Below, piece after piece: positions 19,291 through 27,011 of a stretch of DNA of 34,960 nt. The position numbers and the translations under genes are program-made. Location: the NCBI GenBank assembly GCA_002686255.1, contig NZAZ01000036.1, positions 1 through 34,960 on the forward strand, written 5' to 3'. The notes beneath the pieces were generated by a model, which was given only the letters and a program-made list of their open reading frames with translations, did no database searches and was not told the origin of the DNA. How positions within the stretch are numbered: position 1 is the first letter of the stretch; each line of letters opens with the position of its first letter. The stretch comes from Rhodospirillaceae bacterium (GTDB taxonomy: Bacteria > Pseudomonadota > Alphaproteobacteria > Rhodospirillales > Casp-alpha2).

Positions 19291-19341
19291 GGTGTCCTCC
19301 TGTTCATGGTCATGGAATCCCTCGGGGGTCCATTGGTTTTC

Positions 19342-20091
19342 CTAGGCGCTCAACCGTTCGAGCACGTCCTCGGCGACATCGAAGTTAGCCGCCACCCGCT
19401 GCACGTCGTCGTTGTCGTCAAGGGCGTCGAGAAGATTCAACAGCGTGCCGGCGGTGTCTTCGTCGACGGCAACGGCGTTTTGGGGCTTCCAGTCCAGCCT
19501 GGCGTTCTCGGCGTTTCCGAACCTGGCCTCCAGGGCATCCCGGACAGCGGAAAAATCGTCCGGCCCGCACGTCACCTCATAGCCGGCGCCGGAGGACTCG
19601 ACATCCGAGGCGCCGGCTTCCAGGGCCGCCTCGAACATGTCGTCGGCGCTGGCCGCATCAGCGCCGTAAACGATCAGGCCGACGCGCTCGAACATGAAGC
19701 TGACGGAACCGCTTTCGCCCAGGGTGCCGCCGTATTTGGTGAACGCGGCGCGGAGATCGCTTGCCGTGCGGTTGCGGTTGTCGGTCAACGCCTCGACGAT
19801 CACGGCGACGCCCCCGGGGCCGTATCCCTCGTAACGGATTTCCTCGTAGTGGGTGTCGTCATCGCCGCCGCTGGCTTTCTTGATCGCCCGGTTCATGGTG
19901 TCGGATGGCATGTTGGCGGCCCTGGCCGCGGCGATGGCGGTGCGAAGCCGGGGGTTCATGTCCGGGTCGGGCAAGCCCGCCCTGGCGGCGACGGTCAATT
20001 CCCTGATCAACTTCGAGAAAACCTTTCCCCGCTTGGCGTCCTGGCGGCCCTTGCGGTGCATGATGTTCTTGAATTTTGAATGACCGGCCAT
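19342..20091 (-). CDS. yebC: YebC/PmpR family protein
   Basis: The 249-residue product begins [20 protein letters not shown], the hallmark of the YebC/TACO1 family. It carries [22 protein letters not shown] and the central [15 protein letters not shown]. Members were described as transcriptional regulators (PmpR) and more recently as ribosome-associated factors that help translate proline stretches. That second role would fit the Pro-rich TolA and OmpA-like proteins in this window, but this is inference. It is in the same frame as ruvC and its stop lies 51 bases before the ruvC ATT start. yebC-ruvC order is widely conserved. Confidence 0.96.
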   Translation of the reverse strand: MAGHSKFKNIMHRKGRQDAKRGKVFSKLIRELTVAARAGLPDPDMNPRLRTAIAAARAANMPSDTMNRAIKKASGGDDDTHYEEIRYEGYGPGGVAVIVEALTDNRNRTASDLRAAFTKYGGTLGESGSVSFMFERVGLIVYGADAASADDMFEAALEAGASDVESSGAGYEVTCGPDDFSAVRDALEARFGNAENARLDWKPQNAVAVDEDTAGTLLNLLDALDDNDDVQRVAANFDVAEDVLERLSA

Positions 20092-20139
20092 GGTTTCCTG
20101 GTTAGCCCCCTATATCCTTTAAATTTTAAGACGGCTTAT

Positions 20140-20151
20140 ACTACATGTAGT
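20140..20151. promoter_or_regulatory. 12-bp perfect palindrome upstream of yebC
   Basis: ACTACATGTAGT is a perfect palindrome about 50 bases before the yebC ATG. On the minus strand it is followed at once by a TATAAG sequence that could be a -10 element. An operator for a dimeric repressor is possible; no regulator is identified. Confidence 0.3.
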
Positions 20152-20260
20152 AGGTGAACGCACGGCCGCCGTCCACCTTAATGTCAGACCAATATGTCAA
20201 TAATTGGGCGGCGCCGGGGACCGAAAGGACGCTGTGAAAAGACGGATTTTACGGTGCGGC

Positions 20261-21073
20261 TTAAAGCGGCCACGCCTCGGCGAGGCGCCCGCCCAGGCGC
20301 AACGGACCGACGTGCCGGGTCAGCCCGGTCCTGTCGTCGGTCTCGACATAGACGGCACAGAGCGTCGCTTCCCCTTCCGCCGGTTCAAGCCGCCCCTGCG
20401 GCATCTTGGTGGTAAAGCGGCTGGTCGCCAGTTCCTTCTTCATGCCGATCACCGAATCAAAATCGCCGGTCATGCCGATATCGGTTTGAAAGGCGGTGCC
20501 GCCGGCAAGGATTTGCGTATCCGCCGTCGGCGCGTGGGTGTGGGTGCCGACGACCGCCGAAACCCGACCGTCGAGAAAATGGCCCATGGCCTGCTTTTCA
20601 CTGGTCGCCTCGCCATGAACGTCGACGATGATGGCGTCCACGGTGGCGCCGAGTCGGTGGTTCTTCAACGCCTCCTCGACGGCCTTGAAGGGATCGTCCA
20701 GGGGATCCATGAACAACCGGCACATGGGGTGGACGACCATCACCTTGCGTCCGTCCTTGGTATCGAAAATGCCGGTGCCGACGCCGGGGGTGCCTTCGGG
20801 ATAGTTCATCGGCCTGAGCAGCCGGGGGTCGCCGTCGATGTAATTGATGATCTGGCGCTGGTTCCAGATGTGGTTGCCGCTGGTGATCACGTCGGCGCCG
20901 GCGGCATAGAACGCCGCGCAGATCTTGTCGGTGATGCCGAAGCCATGGGCCGCGTTTTCACCGTTGACGATGACGAAATCCAGTTCCAGGCGGCGCCGAA
21001 GATCGGGCAGGTTTTCGTCGATCGCCCGCCGCCCCGTCTTTCCCACCACGTCGCCGCAAATCAGGATTTTCAT
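20261..21073 (-). CDS. ymdB: YmdB family metallophosphoesterase (TIGR00282)
   Basis: The 270-residue product matches the YmdB family: MKILICGDVVGKTGRRAI, FVIVNGENAAHGFGIT, VITSGNHIWNQ, VDVHGEATSEKQAM and VVGTHTHAPTAD. These supply the Asp, Glu, Asn and His ligands of a di-iron centre. Characterised members hydrolyse 2',3'-cyclic nucleotides and influence RNA turnover and developmental decisions. It sits 170 bp upstream of yebC and downstream of fau, in an order seen in other alphaproteobacteria. The gap before it holds a folded repeat element. Confidence 0.92.
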   Translation of the reverse strand: MKILICGDVVGKTGRRAIDENLPDLRRRLELDFVIVNGENAAHGFGITDKICAAFYAAGADVITSGNHIWNQRQIINYIDGDPRLLRPMNYPEGTPGVGTGIFDTKDGRKVMVVHPMCRLFMDPLDDPFKAVEEALKNHRLGATVDAIIVDVHGEATSEKQAMGHFLDGRVSAVVGTHTHAPTADTQILAGGTAFQTDIGMTGDFDSVIGMKKELATSRFTTKMPQGRLEPAEGEATLCAVYVETDDRTGLTRHVGPLRLGGRLAEAWPL

Positions 21074-21083
21074 GTCATGACCT

Positions 21084-21349
21084 AGTGGCCTGTATCACCT
21101 AAATTGCACCCCTACGATCGCTTTTCCCGTTTCCTCGGCAGGAGGGGGCGCGCAGGCGATGCGGGGACATCGTCAAGCGTTCCCGACGCCCCGAGGGGGC
21201 GGGAAAAGCGACCCTTCGGGCGGCCTTGCGAGGCTTCCGGACGTCGTCGTGCGCCACTTGTGGTGGGTTGGCACCATGGCGCGACGCGCTCCTAGCCGGA
21301 AACCTCGCAAGGCCGTCGTAGGGGTACAATTTAGGTGATACAGGCCACT
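21084..21349. mobile_element. 266-bp element with 34-bp terminal inverted repeats and two internal arms
   Basis: Terminal repeats at 21084-21117 and 21316-21349 are complementary over 34 bp with one mismatch (outer end AGTGGCCTGTATCACCTAA). Inside lie two more inverted repeats. Arm A is 21118-21129 with 21200-21211 (12 bp perfect, CGCTTTTCCCG core), extended by CCTCGG/CCGAGG. Arm B is 21221-21240 with 21296-21315 (19 of 20 paired), extended by GCGCCA/TGGCGC. Arm A directly adjoins the left terminal repeat and arm B the right one, so the whole unit folds as a three-way junction. It has no open frame of note and no clear target duplication. It fills the fau-ymdB gap almost exactly. Confidence 0.8.
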
Positions 21350-21353
21350 TGGA

Positions 21354-21938
21354 TCAACCTATCTCGAACACGTCCTCGTCGGTAACGATCCAGTCCAGGG
21401 GCTGGTCCTCCGGCGATTGCGGCACCCGTTCCACCCGTTGCCCGTGATAGGCGACACCGACGGCGATCACCGGCCCGGCGGCCCTTAAATGGGCCAGGGT
21501 GCGATCGTAGAAACCGCCGCCCCACCCTAACCTCGCACCCCGGCCGTCGAAAGCCAGTAATGGCACGAGCAGCAGTCCGGGAACTTCCTCCGCCGCCTCG
21601 GCCCCGGGATGACGGGTGCCGAAGATTCCGACTTGCAACGCCATTTCCGGCTGCCAACGGCGGAAAATCAGCGGCTTGCCCGAGCCGGCGACGACCGGCA
21701 AGACGATGGTCCGGCCTTGGTCATGGAGTGCCGCCAGCAAGGGCCGCACGTCGATTTCATCGGCCATCGGCCAATAGCCGGCGATGATGGCCGAGGGTCC
21801 CTGTTCGCCGAAACCGGTCTTGGCCCGGTGAAAGTTGGCGGCAAGGCGTTCCGCCGCTTCCCACCCCGCGGCGTGGGCGGCGCGGCGGGTTTCCCGGGCG
21901 GTGCGTCGCAATTCCTGTTTTTCGTCTTCAGCGGCCAT
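21354..21938 (-). CDS. fau: 5-formyltetrahydrofolate cyclo-ligase
   Basis: The enzyme returns 5-formyl-THF to 5,10-methenyl-THF using ATP. The 194-residue product has the N-terminal KQELRRTARETRRA helix, the middle VGIFGTRHPG and the C-terminal signature LLVPLLAFDGRGARLGWGGGFYDRTL. The start is ATG 21938 (MAAEDEKQ) after AAGGAGAACG-type purines on the minus strand's 5' side. The longer frame to 22112 runs through the 6S RNA and is not coding. The 6S RNA-fau linkage is one of the most conserved sRNA contexts in proteobacteria. Confidence 0.93.
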   Translation of the reverse strand: MAAEDEKQELRRTARETRRAAHAAGWEAAERLAANFHRAKTGFGEQGPSAIIAGYWPMADEIDVRPLLAALHDQGRTIVLPVVAGSGKPLIFRRWQPEMALQVGIFGTRHPGAEAAEEVPGLLLVPLLAFDGRGARLGWGGGFYDRTLAHLRAAGPVIAVGVAYHGQRVERVPQSPEDQPLDWIVTDEDVFEIG

Positions 21939-21982
21939 GAAAGGAGAACGCCGGTAATACCAAGGAGGAAACGGATAAAAGC

Positions 21983-22140
21983 TAGGGCGGCCCCACCCAG
22001 CCGTTGGAAGGATATCCTCTGTGGCCTGCTTGTGCAGGTGGGCGCCGTATACCAAACCCACGGGCCTGACAGGGACAGCTCCCGAGGTATCGAAAGCCCC
22101 AGGGATGATCAACCTAACGAACGGGGTAGCGACCGCCCTA
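21983..22140 (-). ncRNA. ssrS: 6S RNA (about 158 nt)
   Basis: The call rests on synteny and fold. The gap lies between zapA and fau, where proteobacterial 6S RNA sits. On the minus strand the ends pair perfectly over 8 bp (TAGGGCGG, 22133-22140, with CCGCCCTA, 21983-21990) to make the closing stem. A GC-rich apical hairpin (GTGGG...CCCAC) lies in the middle, and the rest can form the long, interrupted duplex with a central bubble that mimics an open promoter. 6S RNA binds sigma-70 RNA polymerase in stationary phase. Exact ends are estimates. Confidence 0.85.
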
Positions 22141-22150
22141 ATGGATGAAT

Positions 22151-22486
22151 TTAAGCCTGTTCCAGACGTTCGGCAATATTCTCTATGCGATTGGCCAAAT
22201 CCTCGATATCGGCGCTCAGGGATTCTTCGGCGTTTATTAACGCGACGACGCCCTTATCCGCCGTCCGGGCAACCTCCAATTCCGCATAGGCATCGGACAG
22301 TTCGTCGGCCATCAAAAGCGAAACCATCACCAGAATCTGCGCCTCGTCCGCCTTGCCGACGGCGGCGATGAGTTCGCTGACCCGGTTGTCGACATAGGTT
22401 CCCAGCCGGGAAAGATGCGCTTCCTGACCGTCGTCGCAAACGATCTGGTATTTCCGTCCGTCAATGGTGACCGAGACTTGGGCCAT
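22151..22486 (-). CDS. zapA: Cell division protein ZapA
   Basis: ZapA cross-links FtsZ filaments in the division ring. The 111-residue product has the small N-terminal domain (VSVTIDGRKYQIVCDDGQEAHLSRL) with YVDNRVSEL and then ILVMVSLLMADELSDAYAELE. It ends in a coiled coil (SLSADIEDLANRIENIAERLEQA). The length is usual for the alphaproteobacterial type. It is followed by 6S RNA and preceded 21 bases upstream by another small coiled-coil gene, probably co-transcribed. Confidence 0.93.
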   Translation of the reverse strand: MAQVSVTIDGRKYQIVCDDGQEAHLSRLGTYVDNRVSELIAAVGKADEAQILVMVSLLMADELSDAYAELEVARTADKGVVALINAEESLSADIEDLANRIENIAERLEQA

Positions 22487-22507
22487 GCTTTCGTCCTAGT
22501 TCCTGTC

Positions 22508-22780
22508 CTAATCCCCGATCGCCGTCCTCAGCCGGCCGATGGCGGCATCGAGGCGGGTGGTTACGATTTCGTTGAGCCCCTTGAGGTTGGCATTTTCATC
22601 GCGCAGGCTTTCCAGTTCCTCGACCAACGCCGAGGGAGTCTCGGCGGCCGGTTTCCCGGCGCCGTCGGGAAGCGAATCAAGGCGCCGGTCCAGGGCTTTT
22701 TCCAGCCGGGTCACGGCGCCGTCAAGACGGGTCCTGGCGCGTTCTACCTTGGACGGTTTTTTCAGATTCGGTTTTTTCAC
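22508..22780 (-). CDS. Small coiled-coil protein (DUF4164-like)
   Basis: This is a 90-residue, highly charged protein. It has a basic N-terminus (MKKPNLKKPSKVERARTRL) and two heptad-rich segments: LDGAVTRLEKALDRRLDSL and VEELESLRDENANLKGLNEIVTTRLDAAIGRLRTAI. There is no signal peptide or membrane helix. It directly precedes zapA, and its pattern resembles the DUF4164 proteins that occupy this place in alphaproteobacteria. A role as a ZapB-like division accessory is plausible from position and coiled coil only; no function is shown. Confidence 0.8.
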   Translation of the reverse strand: MKKPNLKKPSKVERARTRLDGAVTRLEKALDRRLDSLPDGAGKPAAETPSALVEELESLRDENANLKGLNEIVTTRLDAAIGRLRTAIGD

Positions 22781-23129
22781 CCTTTATCCTTTCCCGGGAC
22801 TCCCCCAAAGGGGTCTCTCCGGTCCCGCGCCGGGCCTTGAGGCAGGATAGGACGACCCCCTTTGTTACGTCAATCTTTGTCGCAACAAGTCACTATAGCC
22901 ATTTGATATATAACCCAAAACCCTTTCTTGCACCGGCTCGGCCCCAAGTCTTCGCGGCGCAAGAATCCGATTGACGTAAGCGGCCTTTCCCTAGATGGTG
23001 CGGCAACACGAATTCAATCGCTCTGAAGGCCCGAAGGCCCGATGATGATGACGGTGGCGTTTTCAGAACCAGGGACGGAATGATACCGGGAAAAACCGAT
23101 CCCGGTATATTTTTAGGGAGGCCTCAAAA
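22781..23129. other. Divergent intergenic region between the zapA cluster and gap
   Basis: This gap should carry promoters in both directions. For gap, TTGACG at 22971-22976 with GATGGT at 22994-22999 (17-bp spacer) is a candidate sigma-70 pair, leaving a leader of about 120 nt. An AT-rich patch near 22900-22920 (GATATATAAC) may serve the other side. GGGAGG just before the gap ATG is a good ribosome site. No small gene or strong terminator was seen. Confidence 0.4.
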
Positions 23130-24137
23130 ATGGCGGTACGAGTAGCTATCAACGGATTTGGCCGGATCGGCAGACTGGTCCTGCGCGCGATCATGGAATC
23201 GAAGCGCGACGACGTGGAAGTCGTCGGCATCAACGACCTCGGCTCCGTGGAAATCAACGCCCATCTGCTGAAATACGATTCCGTTCACGGCACGCTGGCC
23301 AACGAAATCGTAATCGACAGCGACAGCATGGATGTCGGCACCGGGCTCATCAAGGTGACGGCCGAACGCGATCCGACCAACCTGCCGTGGAAAGATTTGG
23401 GCGTCGACGTGGCCCTGGAATGCACCGGCTTCTTCAACAACAGGGAATCGGCGTCCAAACACCTGGACGCCGGCGCCAACAAGGTATTGATCTCCGCCCC
23501 GGCCAAGGAGGTCGACCTGACCGTGGTCTATGGCGTCAATCACGATCAGCTCAAGGCGCACCACACCGTGGTCTCCAACGCGTCGTGCACCACCAACTGC
23601 CTGGCCCCGGTCGCCGACGTCCTGAACAAGGCGATCGGCATCGAAAAAGGATTCATGACCACCATTCACTCCTACACCGGCGACCAACGGCCGCTCGACA
23701 CCCTGCATTCGGACCCGCGCCGGGCCCGGGCCTGCGGCGTTTCGCTGATCCCGACGTCGACCGGCGCCGCGCGCGCCGTCGGCCTGGTGCTGCCGGAACT
23801 GGACGGCAAGCTGGACGGCACCGCCATCCGGGTGCCGACGCCGAACGTATCGCTGATTGATCTCAAGTTCACCGCCGGGCGCGAGACCTCTGTGGAAGAG
23901 GTCAACGCCGCCATCAAGGAGGCCTCGGAAGGCCACCTGAAGGGTATTCTGGGTTATGTGACGGACGACCTGGTTTCCATCGACTTCAACCATAATCCGG
24001 CGTCTTCCACTTTCGATGCCACGCAAACCCAGGTCGTTGACGGAAATTTCGTCCGGGTGTTGAGCTGGTACGACAACGAATGGGGGTTTTCCAACCGCAT
24101 GCCCGACACCGCCATGGCCATGCATAACGTCGGCTAG
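23130..24137 (+). CDS. gap: Glyceraldehyde-3-phosphate dehydrogenase, type I
   Basis: The enzyme oxidises glyceraldehyde-3-phosphate with NAD(P) and phosphate. The 335-residue product begins [13 protein letters not shown] (Rossmann loop). It has the active-site SNASCTTNC with catalytic Cys 153, followed by [11 protein letters not shown], which carries the base His. S-loop and binding residues lie in [13 protein letters not shown]-type sequence and [19 protein letters not shown] at about 34-39 (Asp after Asn) suggests NAD preference, though this is not decisive. In many alphaproteobacteria pgk and an aldolase gene follow; neither is present here, and the next plus-strand gene is the hypothetical that usually comes after them. 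Confidence 0.97.
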   Translation: MAVRVAINGFGRIGRLVLRAIMESKRDDVEVVGINDLGSVEINAHLLKYDSVHGTLANEIVIDSDSMDVGTGLIKVTAERDPTNLPWKDLGVDVALECTGFFNNRESASKHLDAGANKVLISAPAKEVDLTVVYGVNHDQLKAHHTVVSNASCTTNCLAPVADVLNKAIGIEKGFMTTIHSYTGDQRPLDTLHSDPRRARACGVSLIPTSTGAARAVGLVLPELDGKLDGTAIRVPTPNVSLIDLKFTAGRETSVEEVNAAIKEASEGHLKGILGYVTDDLVSIDFNHNPASSTFDATQTQVVDGNFVRVLSWYDNEWGFSNRMPDTAMAMHNVG

Positions 24138-24144
24138 GGTCCAA

Positions 24145-24296
24145 TCAGCCCTGGAAAGACGTAATCTCGATTGAGATTTCGACGCGCCGGTTCCGGGACT
24201 GGTTTTCCGGTGTGTCGTTTTTGACCATCGGGCGGCTGTCGGCAAACCCCTGGGCGGTGATTCTCGATGGTAAGACGGCGGCTTGGGTGATCAGGA
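24145..24296 (-). pseudogene. C-terminal remnant of a MotB/OmpA-like protein
   Basis: On the minus strand the last 44 codons before a TGA-type end read SRITAQGFADSRPMVKNDTP, then ENQSRNRRVEIS and a short tail. That is the C-terminal peptidoglycan-binding motif (GFADSRP...NRRVEI) of MotB/OmpA domains. A preceding FLITQAAVLP matches the helix before it. The similarity stops near 24296-24310, where the plus-strand hypothetical gene begins; the rest of the open frame is antisense shadow of that gene. No signal, membrane helix or domain start remains, so it is a gene stump. Confidence 0.65.
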
Positions 24297-24297
24297 A

Positions 24298-24726
24298 ATG
24301 AAAGACCGCCCGATCATTGTGCACAGCCTCGAGGACGCCAGGGCGGCGCTGGCCGCGGCGGCGGACCTCGGTTTGCCGGTGACGCTCCGAAGCGCCCCCG
24401 GCGCCGCCCGGTATCTGGGCGCCACGGTGTTCCGGGACATGATTTCCGAGGCCGCCAAGCCTTATTCCGGCCTTTCCGTGACCGCCGTTTTCGATTGTGG
24501 AAGCGACCCCGGCCTGGCGCTGGGCGCGCTTCGTCACGGGCTGAAGGCGATTCGGGTCGACGTTGCCGCCGACGTCCGCGGCAAGATCACCGACATCGCC
24601 GCCCAATCGGGGGCGCGGGTGGAATTCGGCGACGAAGAAGAAGGCGCCGGGAAAACGGCGCTCGATCTCTTGGACTTGGACGACCTGGAGGCCGCGGTCC
24701 GGACCTGGTTACGGGAAGGCAAATGA
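24298..24726 (+). CDS. Conserved hypothetical protein next to thiE
   Basis: The product is a 142-residue acidic protein with no membrane segment. It starts [21 protein letters not shown] and carries [44 protein letters not shown] and a terminal [14 protein letters not shown]. Proteins with this start and the SAPGAA motif are conserved in alphaproteobacteria near aldolase and thiE genes; no biochemical role is known to me. ATG 24298 is preferred on conserved-start grounds, although AGGA is unusually close; a TTG at 24283 is also possible. The thiE ATG follows its stop by one base. Confidence 0.8.
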   Translation: MKDRPIIVHSLEDARAALAAAADLGLPVTLRSAPGAARYLGATVFRDMISEAAKPYSGLSVTAVFDCGSDPGLALGALRHGLKAIRVDVAADVRGKITDIAAQSGARVEFGDEEEGAGKTALDLLDLDDLEAAVRTWLREGK

Positions 24727-24727
24727 C

Positions 24728-25363
24728 ATGCGGACCCGGGATTGCCTCCTCTACCTGATCACGCCGCCGCGATTTGATCCGTCGGTTTTCCCCGACATGC
24801 TGGCCCGGGCCTTGGACGGCGGCGACGTGGCCGCCCTTCAATTGCGCCTGAAAGGCGCCGACGACGACGCCCAGCGCCGTGCCGCCGAAGCCTTGCTGCC
24901 GCTGTGCAAGGACCGGGACGTGCCGTTGCTGATGAACGACCGGCCGGACCTGGCCGCCGAAACCGGGTGCGACGGCGTTCATATCGGTCAGCAGGACAGC
25001 GATTACCGACAGGCCCGCGACACCGTGGGCAACGACGCCATCGTCGGCGTCACCTGCCATGATTCCCGTCATTTGGCCATAGAGGCCGCCGAACAGGGGG
25101 CCGATTACGTGGCCTTCGGTGCCTTCTTTCCCACCGCTACCAAGCAGGCGAAGAGTTCCGCTCCGGTCGAGATTCTGGAATGGTGGAGCGGCCTGATGGT
25201 GGTGCCGGTGGTCGCCATCGGCGGCATCACGGCCGAAAACTGCCCTCCCCTGGTCCGGGCCGGGGCCGATTTCCTGGCCGTCGTCTCAGCCGTCTGGGAC
25301 CACCCTGAGGGCCCGGCCGCGGCGGTCAAGGCCTTCAATGAAGCGGTCCGGGGCGCCGCCTGA
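24728..25363 (+). CDS. thiE: Thiamine phosphate synthase
   Basis: ThiE joins HMP-diphosphate and thiazole phosphate into thiamine phosphate. The 211-residue TIM-barrel protein has [19 protein letters not shown] (its lysine contacts diphosphate), [55 protein letters not shown] and [11 protein letters not shown]. These are in the usual order. The canonical Cys of the VGxSC/TC loop is present. Its partner kinase thiD lies far upstream on the other strand, so thiamine genes are scattered here. No TPP riboswitch is visible ahead of it. Confidence 0.94.
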   Translation: MRTRDCLLYLITPPRFDPSVFPDMLARALDGGDVAALQLRLKGADDDAQRRAAEALLPLCKDRDVPLLMNDRPDLAAETGCDGVHIGQQDSDYRQARDTVGNDAIVGVTCHDSRHLAIEAAEQGADYVAFGAFFPTATKQAKSSAPVEILEWWSGLMVVPVVAIGGITAENCPPLVRAGADFLAVVSAVWDHPEGPAAAVKAFNEAVRGAA

Positions 25364-25371
25364 GGCGGTCA

Positions 25372-25400
25372 TTGCGTCGTCCATTCCAACCTGTTAGCTT
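25372..25400 (+). promoter_or_regulatory. Candidate sigma-70 promoter of efp
   Basis: TTGCGT (25372-25377) and TAGCTT (25395-25400) are separated by 17 bp. They lie in the gap between the thiE stop and efp, with about 47 bases to the start codon. Confidence 0.4.
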
Positions 25401-25447
25401 CCGCGCCTCGGGTCCGAACCGGCGCCCCGAAAACACGGTTACAAGCA

Positions 25448-26017
25448 ATGAAAATCAACGGCAACGCCATCCGAACCGGGATGGTGATCGAACACCAAGG
25501 CGGCCTTTGGCGGGCCGTCAAGATTCAGCACACCCAACCCGGCAAGGGCGGCGCCTATTTGCAGGTTGAGCTCAAGGACGTCCGCACCGGGACCAAGCTC
25601 AACGAACGCTTCCGCTCGTCGGAAGCGGTCGAACGGGCGCGGCTGGACCAGAAGGAGTTTCAGTTCCTTTACGCCGACGGCGATATGCTCACGTTCATGG
25701 ATGCCGAGACCTTCGATCAGGTGACGATCAACCAGGACCTGCTGGGCGAAGACCGGGTGCCTTTCCTGCTCGACGGCATGACCGTCATCATCGAAAGCCA
25801 CGAGGGCTCGATCATCGGCATCCAGCTTCCCGAAACGGTGTCCCTGGAGGTCACCGAAGCCGACGCCGTCGTCAAAGGGCAGACGGCGTCTTCGTCCTAC
25901 AAACCGGCGATATTGGAAAACGGTGTCCGCTGCATGGTTCCGCCTCACATCGAGGCCGGCAACCGTATCGTCATCAACACCGCCGACGGTTCCTACGTGG
26001 AACGGGCCAAGGGCTGA
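25448..26017 (+). CDS. efp: Elongation factor P
   Basis: EF-P relieves ribosome stalling at polyproline. The 189-residue product has domain I with [20 protein letters not shown] and the loop [15 protein letters not shown]. Lys 33 is in the position that is beta-lysylated in bacteria with EpmA/EpmB. Domains II and III end with [25 protein letters not shown]. This cell makes very Pro-rich envelope proteins (TolA, the OmpA-like protein at 27012), so EF-P should matter. Modification genes are not in the window. Confidence 0.97.
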   Translation: MKINGNAIRTGMVIEHQGGLWRAVKIQHTQPGKGGAYLQVELKDVRTGTKLNERFRSSEAVERARLDQKEFQFLYADGDMLTFMDAETFDQVTINQDLLGEDRVPFLLDGMTVIIESHEGSIIGIQLPETVSLEVTEADAVVKGQTASSSYKPAILENGVRCMVPPHIEAGNRIVINTADGSYVERAKG

Positions 26018-26042
26018 CCCTCCTCTTTCCGGGATTTGTTTA

Positions 26043-26840
26043 ATGGCACAGCGGTCCGCGTTATTGAATGTGATGACAGCCGCGGCCACCAAGGCGGCCA
26101 GGGGGCTGGTCCATGATTTCGGCGAGATCGAAAACCTCCAGGTGTCGAAGAAAGGCCCGGCGGATTTTGTCAGCACCGCCGACAAGAAAGCCGAAGAGGT
26201 CCTGGTCGCCGAGTTGACGAAAGCACGGCCCCGGTTCGGCTTCCTGCTTGAGGAGGGCGGCGAAATCGAAGGCGCCGACACGTCGAACCGCTGGATCATC
26301 GACCCCTTGGACGGCACCACCAACCTGCTGCACGGGATTCCGCACTTTTCCATCTCCGTCGCCCTTGAGCGGGACGGCGAGCCGATGGCCGGCGTTATTT
26401 ACGAGCCGATCACGGATCAGATGTTCTGGGCCGAAAAAGGCCAGGGGGCGTATCTAAACGGTAGGCGAATCAGGGTCTCGGCCCGCCGCCGCCTTGAGGA
26501 ATCGCTGTTCGCCACCGGTGTCCCGTTCGCCGGAAAACAGGACCATGACCGGTTCCTGAGCCAGTTGAAGGCGGTCATGGCGGTTTCGGCGGGAGTCCGG
26601 CGTTTCGGTTCGGCGGCGCTCGACCTGGCCTACGTGGCGGCCGGGCGCTACGAGGGGTTTTGGGAGATCGGCCTGCATCCTTGGGACCTCGCCGCCGGCA
26701 TCGTCCTGGTCCGCGAAGCCGGAGGGTTCGTCACCGACGTGGACGGTGGCAACGGAATGATTGAAAGCGGCGAAATCATCGCCGCCAACGACACCCTGCA
26801 TGGGCCGCTTTTGAAAATTCTCGCCGGCGGCACCTCCTGA
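26043..26840 (+). CDS. suhB: Inositol-1-monophosphatase family protein
   Basis: This is a Mg-dependent phosphatase of the FIG superfamily. The 265-residue product has the metal ligands in LLEEGGEIEG (Glu 70/71), IIDPLDGTTN (Asp 87, Asp 90) and HPWDLAAGIVLVREAGG (late Asp). The start MAQRSALLNVMTAAATKAAR is typical of the alphaproteobacterial SuhB branch. SuhB also has a role in rRNA antitermination in enterobacteria. ATG 26043 is 25 bases after the efp stop; the longer frame overlaps efp and is not used. efp-suhB adjacency is common in this class. Confidence 0.94.
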   Translation: MAQRSALLNVMTAAATKAARGLVHDFGEIENLQVSKKGPADFVSTADKKAEEVLVAELTKARPRFGFLLEEGGEIEGADTSNRWIIDPLDGTTNLLHGIPHFSISVALERDGEPMAGVIYEPITDQMFWAEKGQGAYLNGRRIRVSARRRLEESLFATGVPFAGKQDHDRFLSQLKAVMAVSAGVRRFGSAALDLAYVAAGRYEGFWEIGLHPWDLAAGIVLVREAGGFVTDVDGGNGMIESGEIIAANDTLHGPLLKILAGGTS

Positions 26841-26935
26841 TCCGTCTTCGGTCAGCCAATACCGTAGGGCCACAAAAAAAACATATAAAAATCCTTTTAT
26901 GGTCGGATCCTGGGTGGCTCGGCATCGCAAACCGG

Positions 26936-26965
26936 TTGTCTGTCAGCCGCCCCTTAGGCTATGGT
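26936..26965 (+). promoter_or_regulatory. Candidate promoter of the OmpA-like/MotAB-like trio
   Basis: TTGTCT (26936-26941), an 18-bp spacer and TATGGT (26960-26965) precede the gene by about 46 bases. A similar GCTATGGTG box lies at 34351-34359 ahead of another small gene, which supports a local -10 preference. Confidence 0.4.
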
Positions 26966-27011
26966 GAATCGGCAAGTAGATTGAGGGAAACGGGACATCA
27001 ACGCGATATTC

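Noticed and set aside
21939-22112. An N-terminal extension of fau
   Set aside because: The extra 58 codons lie in the 6S RNA and its spacer, and the family start is at ATG 21938.
24310-24606. A full-length minus-strand OmpA-like gene
   Set aside because: Only the last ~50 codons look like MotB/OmpA; upstream of 24310 the frame is antisense to the plus-strand conserved hypothetical and has no domain.
24640-24727. TPP riboswitch ahead of thiE
   Set aside because: thiE starts one base after the preceding stop, there is no leader, and no THI-box core was seen.
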